A stretch of DNA of 64,000 bases, taken from Falsiroseomonas frigidaquae (GTDB taxonomy: Bacteria; Pseudomonadota; Alphaproteobacteria; Acetobacterales; Acetobacteraceae). Location: NCBI RefSeq assembly GCF_012163145.1, contig NZ_JAAVTX010000005.1, positions 1 to 64,000 on the forward strand, read 5' to 3'. A model generated the notes under the pieces. The model saw only the letters and a program-made list of their open reading frames with translations. It searched no databases and had not been told where the DNA came from. The translations under genes were made by a program, and so were the position numbers. Numbering within the stretch: position 1 is the stretch's first letter; every line of letters starts with the position of its first letter. Shown in pieces: positions 18,809-26,744 of the stretch.

Positions 18809-19881
18809 TGGAGCAGCAGGCAGGACAGGGATACTCGCCCGAGGCGCAGCCGAAGCTCAGCGCGGACGCCGTGGCCTGGGCCTTCCGCCTGTTGATCGGC
18901 CGCGACCCCTTCTCGGCCGAGGAGGTGGAGGCGCATCGCAACCTGCCGGACCTGGCGACCCTGCGCCGCGCCTTCTCCAACACCTGGGAATTCTACGACT
19001 TCTTCGACGCGGCGGTGGAAGGCGTGCCGGCCTATGGCATGCCGCTGTTCCTGCTGCGCCCGCCCGCCGACCCCGCCTTCCCCTACCGGTTCGAGCCACC
19101 GAGCCTGGAGAATCCGGTGGGCCAGATGTGCACCGCCGCCCAGTTCGAAGATCCGGTCTTCGCCGAGATCGCCGAGGCGATGGGCATGGCGCCCACCCAG
19201 TCCCGCCGCAGCTGGGAACAGGCCTGGATCGTCTCCCTGCTCGCCACGCACGGCATGATCGCGGCCGGCCGGCAGGGGATCGGCTTCGGCGTCGGTCGGG
19301 AACGCATTCCCTCCCTGCTCGCCTCCCGCGGCGTGCGGGTGCTGGCGAGCGATGCGCCGCGAGGGCCGGACGATGTGCAACTGCCGCCCGGGGCGCAGCA
19401 GATGGCGCTGTTCCACCCGGAAATCCTGCATCTGGAGGATTTCGAGGCGATGGTGGGCTACCGCGACATCGACATGAACCACCTGCCGGCCGACCTCGAC
19501 GAGCAGTTCGATTTCTGCTGGTCGGCCTCCGCCGTGGATCGCCTCGGCTCGCTCGCCGCCGCCAGCGCCTTCCTGGAGGAAAGCCTGCGGGTGCTGAAGC
19601 CGGGCGGCATTGCGGCGCATACCTTCACCCTGAACATCACCTCCGACGTGGCGACGGTGGACCACCCGACGCTCGCCATGCTGCGCCGGCGGGACCTGGA
19701 GGCGCTGGCGGCGCAGATCCAGGCACAGGGGCATGAGATGCTGCCGGTGAACCTGCATCCGGGGCTGGAGCCGCAGGATGCGGAAGTGGCCACCAAGCCG
19801 GATGGCCCGCCCCGCCCGAAGCAGCGGCACGGCGCGCTGGTCATGACCTCCTTCGGCCTGGCGCTGCGGAAGGGCGCGTGA
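18808..19881 (+). CDS. SAM-dependent methyltransferase with DUF4214-like N-terminus
   Basis: 357 residues. Residues ~20-60 (WAFRLLIGRDPFSAEEVEAH...LRRAFSNTWEFYDFF) resemble a DUF4214 unit, a small helical domain common in glycan and surface-layer proteins. A Rossmann methyltransferase follows, with the SAM loop GIGFGVGRERIPSLLASRG, an FDFCWSASAVDRLG segment and ESLRVLKPGGIAAHTFTLNI (post-motif). Substrate unknown. The ATG overlaps the bcp stop; GTG at 18805 is also possible. An FkbM methyltransferase follows after 198 bp, so both may modify a polysaccharide or lipid-linked sugar. Confidence 0.75.
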   Translation: MEQQAGQGYSPEAQPKLSADAVAWAFRLLIGRDPFSAEEVEAHRNLPDLATLRRAFSNTWEFYDFFDAAVEGVPAYGMPLFLLRPPADPAFPYRFEPPSLENPVGQMCTAAQFEDPVFAEIAEAMGMAPTQSRRSWEQAWIVSLLATHGMIAAGRQGIGFGVGRERIPSLLASRGVRVLASDAPRGPDDVQLPPGAQQMALFHPEILHLEDFEAMVGYRDIDMNHLPADLDEQFDFCWSASAVDRLGSLAAASAFLEESLRVLKPGGIAAHTFTLNITSDVATVDHPTLAMLRRRDLEALAAQIQAQGHEMLPVNLHPGLEPQDAEVATKPDGPPRPKQRHGALVMTSFGLALRKGA

Positions 19882-20079
19882 AACGGCGCGAACTTCTTTT
19901 TTGCGGGGGGTTCGGCTAGATCGCCCCGACTCAGGCAACCTGGCTCAGGCAATATGCCAAGGCTTCGGGCGCTGCTGGCCTGATTCGTCATCCTGCTACG
20001 CGTTCCACGCTTCCGGGGCGGAAGCCGGGCCCGCTGCCCGCCGCCCCGTTGTCGCGCCCGATCGGAGGCTTTCTGCCGC

Positions 20080-20982
20080 ATGCTGCGTGATCTGCTGTCG
20101 CTCCCCGGCCGGGTCTTGCACCTGCAGCGTCGGCTGGAGGCTGCCGTCGCCTATTTCGCCGCCCGCACGCATCCGGTGCACTACACGCCGACCGCCTATC
20201 TGGGCGACCACACGGCGCTGACGGTGCTGCAGGGCCGGCTCAAGATGTTCGTCGATACCCGCGGCAACGACATCGCGCCGCACCTGCTGATCGAGGGCAC
20301 CTGGGAAACCAACTACACCAGCCTGTATGAGAAGCTGATCCGGCCGGGCGACACGGTGCTCGACCTCGGCGCGCATCTCGGCGTCTATGCGCTGCTCGGC
20401 GCGCTGGCCACCGGCCCGACCGGCCGGGTCGAGGCGTTCGAGCCCAATCCGCGCTACGCGGCCCTGCTGAAGCGGTCCCTCGCGGTGAACGGCCTGTCCG
20501 GGCATGCCACGGTCAACAACATGGCGGTGGGCGCGGAGGAAGGCATCGCGGAGCTTCTGTTCTCCTGGGAATGGGGCGGCGGCGGGCATCTCTCGGTGCA
20601 TCCCGGGCATGTGCCGGATGACGGCGTGGCCCAGGCCTGCCGGGTGGTGGCGCTGGACACGATGTTCCCCGACCCGGCCTTCCAGGTGGACATGGTGAAG
20701 ATGGACGTGGAGGGCACCGAGGCGCGGGCCGTGCACGGCATGTGGAACCTGCTGGCCCGGTCACCGCGGGCCAAGGTGATGTTCGAATTCGCGCCCGGCA
20801 TGCTGGCCGCGCAGGGCAGCAGTGCTGCGGACCTGGTTCAGCTTTTCGTGCGGCTGGGCTTTCGTTTCTGGAATATCGGCGAGCGGTCCGAGTTGGAAGC
20901 CGTGGAACCGGAGACGCTGGGCGCCATGACCGATGGCGTACGGAACATCCTGGCGGCGCGGGAATTGCCCGCACTGGCCTGA
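20080..20982 (+). CDS. FkbM-family methyltransferase
   Basis: 300 residues. SAM-binding VLDLGAHLGVYALLGAL, an EAFEPNPRYAALLKRSLAVNG motif and VDMVKMDVEGTEARAVHGM are the FkbM signature. These enzymes O-methylate sugars or polyketides; in Acetobacteraceae they often sit in surface-glycan regions. GGAGG lies 12 nt before the ATG. The 198-bp gap upstream contains a duplicated CTCAGGCAA and no gene. Confidence 0.88.
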   Translation: MLRDLLSLPGRVLHLQRRLEAAVAYFAARTHPVHYTPTAYLGDHTALTVLQGRLKMFVDTRGNDIAPHLLIEGTWETNYTSLYEKLIRPGDTVLDLGAHLGVYALLGALATGPTGRVEAFEPNPRYAALLKRSLAVNGLSGHATVNNMAVGAEEGIAELLFSWEWGGGGHLSVHPGHVPDDGVAQACRVVALDTMFPDPAFQVDMVKMDVEGTEARAVHGMWNLLARSPRAKVMFEFAPGMLAAQGSSAADLVQLFVRLGFRFWNIGERSELEAVEPETLGAMTDGVRNILAARELPALA

Positions 20983-21029
20983 CGCCCTCCGCCTGAACCG
21001 GGGGCCTGAATGATAAGGAGGCCCGCCGG

Positions 21030-22241
21030 ATGACATCCCGCCCCGCCGTCACCGCCGCCGTGCTGATCACCTGCGGGGTGCTGTGCGCCGCGCTGGCGAT
21101 GGGGCTGCGGAATTCCTTCGGCCTGTTCCTGGCGCCGATGACGGAGGCCAATGTCTGGACCGCCTCCGGCTTTTCCTTCGCCATCGCGCTGCAGGTGCTG
21201 TTGAACGGCATCAGCCAGCCGATCTGCGGCCAGGTGGCGGATCGCTGGGGCGGCCGTGCGGTGGTGATGGGTGGCGCGGTGCTCTACGCCATCGGCATCC
21301 TCGGCATGCTGATGGCCGCGCAGCTGGGCGTGTTCACCTTCTTCGCCGGCGTGGTGATGGGCATCGCCGTCTCCGCCGCCGGCATGCCGGTGATCATCGC
21401 GACGCTGACCCGGCTGCTGCCGGAAAACCAGCGTGGCCGGGCGGTGGGCCTTGGCACCGCCGGGTCTTCCTTCGGCCAGTTCCTGGTGGTGCCGCTGGCC
21501 GGAATCGGCATCGCGGCCCTGGGGTGGGAGACGACGCTGGCGCTGATGGCGGCCGCCGCGCTGCTGATGATCCCGCTCGCCTGGACCCTGGGGGAGCCGC
21601 CGCGCGCCAAGGTGGCGCCGAAGGACGAGGAGACGGCCCGCCAAGCGCTGAGCCGCGCATTGCGCACGCCGAGCTTCTGGTTCCTGTTCTTCGGCTTCTT
21701 CGTCTGCGGCCTGCACATCTCCTTCCTCACCACGCATCTGCCCGGCTTCGTGCATTACTGCGGCCTGCCTGTCGCGGTGGGTGCGGGTGCCATCGGGCTG
21801 ATCGGGCTGTTCAACATCGGCGGGTCGCTGGCGGCCGGGGAGCTGACGCAGCGCTGGAAGCGGCGGGAGCTGCTGGTGATCATCTATGCCGCGCGCGGCG
21901 TGCTGATCACCGGCTTCATGCTGCTGCCGAAGACCACCACCACGGTGATGATCTTCTCCGCCATCATGGGGCTGCTGTACCTTTCCACGGTGCCGCCGAC
22001 GGTGGCGCTGGTGGCGCGCAATTTCGGCACGCGCTGGCTGGCCACCATCTTCGGCCTGGTCTTCCTGGGCCACCAGCTCGGCGGCTTCACCGGCGCCTAT
22101 ATGGGCGGCGTGGTGCTGGACATGACCGGGTCCTACGACCTGATGTGGTGGATCGGCGTCGGCGCCTCCGCCTTCGCGGCGCTGGTGCACCTGCCGGTGA
22201 AGGACCCACCGATGCCTCGCGCTGCAGGCGCGGCGGCGTAG
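21030..22241 (+). CDS. MFS transporter (OFA/monocarboxylate-like)
   Basis: 403 residues with 12 predicted membrane helices split by a central cytoplasmic loop (EPPRAKVAPKDEETARQAL). Between helices 2 and 3 is QVADRWGGRAVVMGG, the MFS motif A (GxxADRxGGR). Overall it resembles the oxalate/formate-antiporter and monocarboxylate branch, but the substrate is unknown. Its last residues (RAAGAAA then TAG) fall inside the first unit of a 24-bp tandem array that continues past the stop. A GGAGG sits 10 nt before the start. Confidence 0.85.
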   Translation: MTSRPAVTAAVLITCGVLCAALAMGLRNSFGLFLAPMTEANVWTASGFSFAIALQVLLNGISQPICGQVADRWGGRAVVMGGAVLYAIGILGMLMAAQLGVFTFFAGVVMGIAVSAAGMPVIIATLTRLLPENQRGRAVGLGTAGSSFGQFLVVPLAGIGIAALGWETTLALMAAAALLMIPLAWTLGEPPRAKVAPKDEETARQALSRALRTPSFWFLFFGFFVCGLHISFLTTHLPGFVHYCGLPVAVGAGAIGLIGLFNIGGSLAAGELTQRWKRRELLVIIYAARGVLITGFMLLPKTTTTVMIFSAIMGLLYLSTVPPTVALVARNFGTRWLATIFGLVFLGHQLGGFTGAYMGGVVLDMTGSYDLMWWIGVGASAFAALVHLPVKDPPMPRAAGAAA

Positions 22242-22329
22242 GGCGCCGCAGGCGCGGCGGCGTAGAGCGCTGCAGGCGCGGCGGCGTAGGGCGCTGCAGG
22301 CGCGGCGGCGTAGGGCGCGGCGGCGTAGA
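22219..22329. repeat. 24-bp tandem array spanning the MFS stop codon
   Basis: Four near-identical 24-bp units (starts 22219, 22243, 22267, 22291) and a partial fifth (22315-22329); consensus GCGCTGCAGGCGCGGCGGCG followed by TAGG. The TAG of the first unit is the MFS stop and, because 24 is a multiple of 3, every later unit repeats a TAG in the same frame. The unit core GCGC-TGCA-GGCGC is nearly palindromic. Confidence 0.92.
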
Positions 22330-22345
22330 TGGGCAAGCACGCCTG

Positions 22346-22384
22346 AAAGCCCTCTCCCCCACTTCCTACGGAGGAAAGGGCTTT
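22346..22384 (+). terminator. Possible bidirectional terminator, MFS/map
   Basis: AAAGCCC (22346-22352) pairs with GGGCTTT (22378-22384), followed by TCC on the plus strand; a small TCC-tac-GGA hairpin lies inside the 25-nt loop. It sits between two convergent genes. The long loop and short U-run make it a weak candidate. Confidence 0.45.
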
Positions 22385-22396
22385 TCCGCAGCGGCC

Positions 22397-23203
22397 CTAG
22401 GATGCGGGATAGGGCGGCCTGGTGAACCCGGCGGGCGAGCTCGTAAAAATCTCGCAGCCAGTCTCGGTCACGCCGACACTGTGCTCGAACTGGGCGGACA
22501 GGCTGCGGTCGCGCGTCACGGCGGTCCAGCCATCGGCCAGCACCTTTACCTCCGACCGTCCCGCATTCACCATCGGCTCGACCGTCAGGAACATCCCCGG
22601 CCGCAGCTCCGCCCCCTGCCCGGGCCGGCCGAAGTTCAGCACATCCGGCAGGTCGTGATAGACGCGCCCCAGGCCGTGGCCGCAGAAATCGCGGACGACA
22701 CTGAACCGCGCCGCCTCCACATGACGCTGCATGGCGAAGCCGATATCGCCCACCGTCGCGCCGGGGCGGATCGCCGCGATGCCCTGCATCATCGCCTCAT
22801 GGGTCACGTCCATCAGGCGCATTGCGCGCGTGGAGACCTGGCCGACGCCATACATGCGGCTGCTGTCGCCATGCCAGCCATCCAGGATCGCCGCCAGGTC
22901 GATGTTGAGGATGTCGCCCTCCACCAGTGTCCGCGTGCCGGGGATGCCGTGGCAGACGGTGTGGTTGACCGAGATGCAGGTCGCATGGGCATAGCCGCGA
23001 TAGCCGAGCGAGGCGGGCCTCGCCCCGTGGTCCAGCACGAATTCATGGCACAGACGATCGAGCTCGGCCGTGGCGATGCCAGCCCGGACATGCGCCGTGA
23101 TCATGTCCAGCGCGGCCGCGACAAGCCGGCCGGCGGCGCGCATCCCGGCGAAATCCTCGGGCGGGTGCAGCTTGATGCTTCGGGCTACGGCAGGGTCGTC
23201 CAT
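22397..23203 (-). CDS. map: Methionine aminopeptidase, type I
   Basis: 268 residues. It removes initiator Met from nascent proteins. Metal ligands and context are visible: NHTVCHGIPG (His), LNIDLAAILDGWHGDSSRM (two Asp), DFCGHGLGRVYHDLP (His), FLTVEPMVN (Glu) and AQFEHSVGVTETG (Glu). Transcribed alone on the minus strand, convergent with the MFS gene. Confidence 0.95.
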   Translation of the reverse strand: MDDPAVARSIKLHPPEDFAGMRAAGRLVAAALDMITAHVRAGIATAELDRLCHEFVLDHGARPASLGYRGYAHATCISVNHTVCHGIPGTRTLVEGDILNIDLAAILDGWHGDSSRMYGVGQVSTRAMRLMDVTHEAMMQGIAAIRPGATVGDIGFAMQRHVEAARFSVVRDFCGHGLGRVYHDLPDVLNFGRPGQGAELRPGMFLTVEPMVNAGRSEVKVLADGWTAVTRDRSLSAQFEHSVGVTETGCEIFTSSPAGFTRPPYPAS

Positions 23204-23251
23204 CGGTCTTCCAAGGTGGCTGGGGGCGGAGTTCGGAACAGCGGGGCGCCG

Positions 23252-23866
23252 TCAGGCGGCGGCGGCAGCCGGCGTGCCCTGGCCGGCGACAAGGGGCATC
23301 CCGGCATGCAGCTCGGCGATCATCCGCCCCACGAAGGGCGGCAGCGCGCCGCCCTGGACCAGGTAGGGGCGGAGGATGGCGATGGGCCCGTCGAAGATCA
23401 GGAACCTGGCCCGCGCCAGATCCTCCTCCCGCGCGGCGCCATCGCCGCAGGCGGTGACGCAGGCCCGGAAGGCGGCGTCGAATTCATCCTCCAGCCTCTC
23501 GAGTGCCAGCCGCAGCGGCGCCGGGGGCGGCGAGTCCTCGAACAGGGCGACCGGCTCGTGCAGCAGCAGGAAGCGGGCGCGGCGCTCATTCTCCCCGCAC
23601 CAGGGCAGGATCGCCAGCGCCGCCTCGCGCGGATGGCCGCCAAGCAGGAAGGGCGCCAGCGCTGCGACGAATGAGGCATAGGCCGCATTCCAGGCGGCGC
23701 CGAGGACGGCCGAGCGGGAGTCGAAGCGATGGTAGATCGAGCCCGTTGGCGCCCCCACCCTGCGGGCGATGGCCTGCATCGTGGCGGCGGTGGGCCCACC
23801 CTCGGCGACCAGCGCCATGGCTGCATCGAGAAAGTCGTCGCTGGAGAAGCGTGCGGTGCGGACCAT
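23252..23866 (-). CDS. TetR-family transcriptional regulator
   Basis: 204 residues. N-terminal helix-turn-helix MVRTARFSSDDFLDAAMALV..ATMQAIARRVGAPTGSIYHRFDSR is typical TetR; the C-terminal ligand domain is helical and Ala/Leu rich, with no recognisable ligand. Start taken at 23866; ATG 23884 and GTG 23896 are in frame but fall inside a direct repeat that is probably its operator. The neighbouring plus-strand secreted protein starts 152 bp away and may be a target. Confidence 0.85.
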   Translation of the reverse strand: MVRTARFSSDDFLDAAMALVAEGGPTAATMQAIARRVGAPTGSIYHRFDSRSAVLGAAWNAAYASFVAALAPFLLGGHPREAALAILPWCGENERRARFLLLHEPVALFEDSPPPAPLRLALERLEDEFDAAFRACVTACGDGAAREEDLARARFLIFDGPIAILRPYLVQGGALPPFVGRMIAELHAGMPLVAGQGTPAAAAA

Positions 23867-23870
23867 GTCA

Positions 23871-23896
23871 ATTAGAATGCACATATTAGAATGCAC
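23871..23896. promoter_or_regulatory. 12-bp direct repeat, candidate TetR operator
   Basis: ATTAGAATGCAC occurs at 23871-23882 and again at 23885-23896, 14 bp apart, immediately upstream of the chosen tetR start. The patch is markedly AT-rich against the surrounding GC-rich DNA. Position suggests autoregulation; the regulator-operator link is inference. Confidence 0.5.
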
Positions 23897-24018
23897 TGTC
23901 TACTTGGCCAAGCCGCCTCGGACGGCTCGAACAACACCGCGGCAGAGCCGGCCGCGCGGCGATGGTCGCCACCCCCCTGCCCGCGCTATGCTGGCCGCCA
24001 ATGGTGAAGGAGCGCGGG

Positions 24019-24480
24019 ATGCGACGGTGGATGCTGGTGGCGGCAGCGGCGGCAATGGCACTCGGCGGCAGCGCCGGGGCGCAACAGGGAACTCAGCAGG
24101 GCGATCCCCCGCATGCCTGGGTCTTCGGGTCCTGGACCGGCGGCATCTTCCCGCCCGGCGAGACCAGCGGGCCAAGCTGCACCGGGCGGCCGACGGTGAT
24201 CTTCACCAAGGACGTGGTGCTGCGCGCCTCCGTCTTCGATGTCGCCTACCGCCAGCGCATCATCGAGACGGTGGCGACCAGCCCCGACGTGCTGGAATTC
24301 CGCTTCGTGCCGGCCGCCGGCCCGGCCGGGCCGCTCGCCTCCCGCCTGCCGGCCGATCTCGGCTTCGGCTGCGCCACCGGGCCGAATGCGCTGCGGGTGG
24401 AACGGCGCGGGCCGAACGAGATCGCCTTCCCGAACTGCACCGACTTCCCCTCCCCGTTGCAGCGCTGCGTCGGGAACTGA
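24019..24480 (+). CDS. Small secreted protein of unknown function
   Basis: 153 residues. N-terminal signal peptide (MRRWMLVAAAAAMALGGSAGAQ) and a mature part with four Cys (SCTG, GFGCATG, NCTDF, QRCVGN), suggesting periplasmic disulfides. Start 24019 follows GAAGGAG by 6 nt; upstream ATGs at 24001 and 23962 lack a good ribosome site. No family recognised. It is followed after 4 nt by the racemase-like gene, so the two are likely cotranscribed. Confidence 0.7.
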   Translation: MRRWMLVAAAAAMALGGSAGAQQGTQQGDPPHAWVFGSWTGGIFPPGETSGPSCTGRPTVIFTKDVVLRASVFDVAYRQRIIETVATSPDVLEFRFVPAAGPAGPLASRLPADLGFGCATGPNALRVERRGPNEIAFPNCTDFPSPLQRCVGN

Positions 24481-24484
24481 AGGC

Positions 24485-25117
24485 GTGCGTATCGCGCTGA
24501 TCCACGCCCTGCGGCATTCGCCGCCGCCGATCGAGGCCGCCTTCGCGGAGGCCTGGCCGGAGGCGCGGCTGATGAACCTGCTGGATGACAGCCTCTCGGC
24601 CGATCTGGCGCGGGACGGCGCGCTGACGCCGGCAATGACGGAGCGGTTCCTGACGCTCGGCCGCTATGCGCGCGGCACCGGGGCGGATGGGGTGCTGTTC
24701 TCCTGCTCCGCCTTCGGACCCTGCATCGAGGCTGTGGCGGCGGAACTCGCGCCGATCCCGGTGCTGAAGCCGAATGCGGCGGCGATCGAGGAAGCGGTGG
24801 CGATCGGCCCGCGCATCGGCCTGCTGGCGACCTTCCCCGGCACGCTCGCCTCCATGCCGCCGGAATTTCCGCCCGGCGTACAGGTGGTGCCCTGCCTGGC
24901 GGAGGGCGCGCTGGCGGCGCTGGATGCCGGCGATGTGGAGGCGCATGACCGGCTGGCGGCGGAGGCGGCGCGGCGGTTGGTGGACTGCGACGTGATCCTG
25001 CTCGGCCAGTTCAGCCTGGCGCGGGCGGCCCGGGCGGTTGCCGCCACCACGAACTTGCCCGTGGTGACGACGCCGGGGAGCGCGGTGCGGCAGCTGAGGG
25101 CGCTGCTGGGCGCATGA
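24485..25117 (+). CDS. Asp/Glu/hydantoin racemase-superfamily protein lacking the second Cys
   Basis: 210 residues, GTG start at 24485 (VRIALIHALRHSPPPIE). The first catalytic Cys is present in GVLFSCSAFGPCIEAV. The second half carries DCDVILLGQFSLARAARA where the usual motif is LGC-T/A; the expected Cys is Gln. Two-Cys racemisation is therefore unlikely; a one-Cys isomerase or decarboxylase is possible. The last 107 bases overlap the opposite-strand htpX-like gene. Confidence 0.75.
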   Translation: MRIALIHALRHSPPPIEAAFAEAWPEARLMNLLDDSLSADLARDGALTPAMTERFLTLGRYARGTGADGVLFSCSAFGPCIEAVAAELAPIPVLKPNAAAIEEAVAIGPRIGLLATFPGTLASMPPEFPPGVQVVPCLAEGALAALDAGDVEAHDRLAAEAARRLVDCDVILLGQFSLARAARAVAATTNLPVVTTPGSAVRQLRALLGA

Positions 25118-26141
25118 CCACGGTCGCGTCCGCGTCGGGCGCCGCGATCTCCGGCAGGTCGCGCGCGCCGGCGTAGCGTTGCAGCGCCTCGATCCGCTTC
25201 TCGATCGGCGGATGGGTGGCGAACCAGGCGGGGCCGAGGCTGTTCGCGCCGTCATGCAGCAACAGGGCGCGGACCTGGCTGGGCATGCCCTCCATCGCCT
25301 CCTGCCCCGCCAGCTTGCGCAGCGCGCCGGCCATGGCGTCCGGGTCCGCCGTCATCTCCACCGCACCGGCATCGGCCAAATATTCGCGGTTGCGCGAAAG
25401 CGCCATGCGCAGCGCGATGGACAGCACCCAGGCCAGCGCCGCGATGGCCAGCGCCAGCAGCACGAGCAGCATGGCGCCACCCCTGCCCTTGCCGTTGCCG
25501 CTTCCGCTGCTACCGGTGCCACCCGGCAGGCGGCGGATCCGGCCGAGGCGCAGGCCGCGCCACATCACCTCCCCCACCATCGAGATCACGCCGGCGAACA
25601 CCGCCGCCACCACGCCGAGCCGGGCATCGCCGTTGCGGATATGGGTCAGTTCATGCGCCAGCACGGCGCGCAGTTCACGCGGCGCCAGCGCGTTCATCAG
25701 CCCACGCGTCACCGTCACCGCGCCCTTGTCGCGCGTCAGGCCGGAGGCGAAGGCGTTGCGCGCCTCGGTCTCGATCACCGCCAGGCGGGGCATCCGCATG
25801 CCGCGGCTGATCGCCAGTTCCTCCGTCATCGCCCAGAGCGCCGGTTCCTGGTCCCGCGTCACCGGCCGGGCGCCGGAGATCACGTCCAGGATCCATTGGT
25901 TGGAGAACCAGGCAATGGCGAACCAGATGCCGGAGATCAGCAGCGCCACCGGGATGGCGGCCGGCAGCAGGCCTACCGAATCCCGCAGCCCCTGGCCGAA
26001 ATCATCGGTGCCTGCCGCCGCGAACAGCAGCGCGACGGACCAGGTGATCAGCGCCAGCAGCACCGGGAAGCCGGCCAGCAGCAGCAGCGACCGCAGGCCG
26101 GTATTCCAGATATGCGTGCGCAGGCCATGGGTCGGCAGCAT
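25011..26141 (-). CDS. M48-family membrane metalloprotease, HtpX-like
   Basis: 376 residues. Two N-terminal membrane helices, zinc motif VLAHELTHIRNGD, further hydrophobic helices, and the third ligand in SRNREYLADAGAV. THPPIEKRIEAL is the usual M48 C-terminal mark. HtpX proteases act in inner-membrane protein quality control. The last ~55 residues are a Pro/Ala/Ser-rich tail encoded opposite the racemase-like gene. lemA lies 15 bp upstream on the same strand, a common pairing. Confidence 0.9.
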   Translation of the reverse strand: MLPTHGLRTHIWNTGLRSLLLLAGFPVLLALITWSVALLFAAAGTDDFGQGLRDSVGLLPAAIPVALLISGIWFAIAWFSNQWILDVISGARPVTRDQEPALWAMTEELAISRGMRMPRLAVIETEARNAFASGLTRDKGAVTVTRGLMNALAPRELRAVLAHELTHIRNGDARLGVVAAVFAGVISMVGEVMWRGLRLGRIRRLPGGTGSSGSGNGKGRGGAMLLVLLALAIAALAWVLSIALRMALSRNREYLADAGAVEMTADPDAMAGALRKLAGQEAMEGMPSQVRALLLHDGANSLGPAWFATHPPIEKRIEALQRYAGARDLPEIAAPDADATVVMRPAAPSAAAPRSPASSPRASSWWRQPPGPPAPG

Positions 26142-26156
26142 CGCGCCGGCCCCGGT

Positions 26157-26714
26157 TCAGAACTTCACCTGCGGCGCATTCTTCGTCGCCGCCCGCTCGG
26201 CCTCATCCAGCTCGAAGAAGCCCTTGGGGCCGAAGCCGAGGGAGCCGGCGAAGAACACCGCCGGGATCGACTGGATCGAGGCGTTGTATTCCGCGACGCT
26301 GTTGTTGAAGAAGCGCCGGGCCGCGGCCAGCGTGTTCTCCACATTGGACAGCTCGCTCTGCAGCGACAGGAAGTTGGTGTTGGCCTTCAGGTCCGGATAG
26401 GCCTCGGACAGCGCGAACAGCCGGCTGAGCGCGGCACCGAGCTGGCCTTCGGCGGCGGAGGCCTGTTCCGGGCCCTGCGCGCGCACGGCGGAATTGCGCG
26501 CGGCGATCACCGCCTCCAGCGTGCCGCTCTCATGCGCGGCGTAGCCCTTCACCGTCTCGACCAGGTTGGGGATCAGGTCGTGCCGCTGCTTGAGCTGCAC
26601 CTCGATATCCGCCCAGGCCTGCGCCACGGATTGCCGCAGCGAGACCAGGCGGTTGTAGATGACGACCAGCCACAGCAGCAGCAGGACGACGAGACCGAGC
26701 AGCACCCATTCCAC
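26157..26714 (-). CDS. lemA: LemA-family protein
   Basis: 185 residues. One N-terminal membrane helix (WVLLGLVVLLLLWLVVIYN), then the coiled LemA body with DIEVQLKQRHDLIPNLVETVKGYAAHE, SEAYPDLKANTNFLSLQSEL and ENTLAAARRFFNNSVAEYN. The family has no firm biochemical role but is repeatedly next to M48 proteases, as here. Confidence 0.94.
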   Translation of the reverse strand: MEWVLLGLVVLLLLWLVVIYNRLVSLRQSVAQAWADIEVQLKQRHDLIPNLVETVKGYAAHESGTLEAVIAARNSAVRAQGPEQASAAEGQLGAALSRLFALSEAYPDLKANTNFLSLQSELSNVENTLAAARRFFNNSVAEYNASIQSIPAVFFAGSLGFGPKGFFELDEAERAATKNAPQVKF

Positions 26715-26744
26715 GGGCAGTATCCCCCAATGCCGGCGCGGATG

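Noticed and set aside
22133-22336. Minus-strand frame with YAAAPAAP repeats
   Set aside because: It reads the MFS 3' repeat array on the antisense strand; no ribosome site or family.
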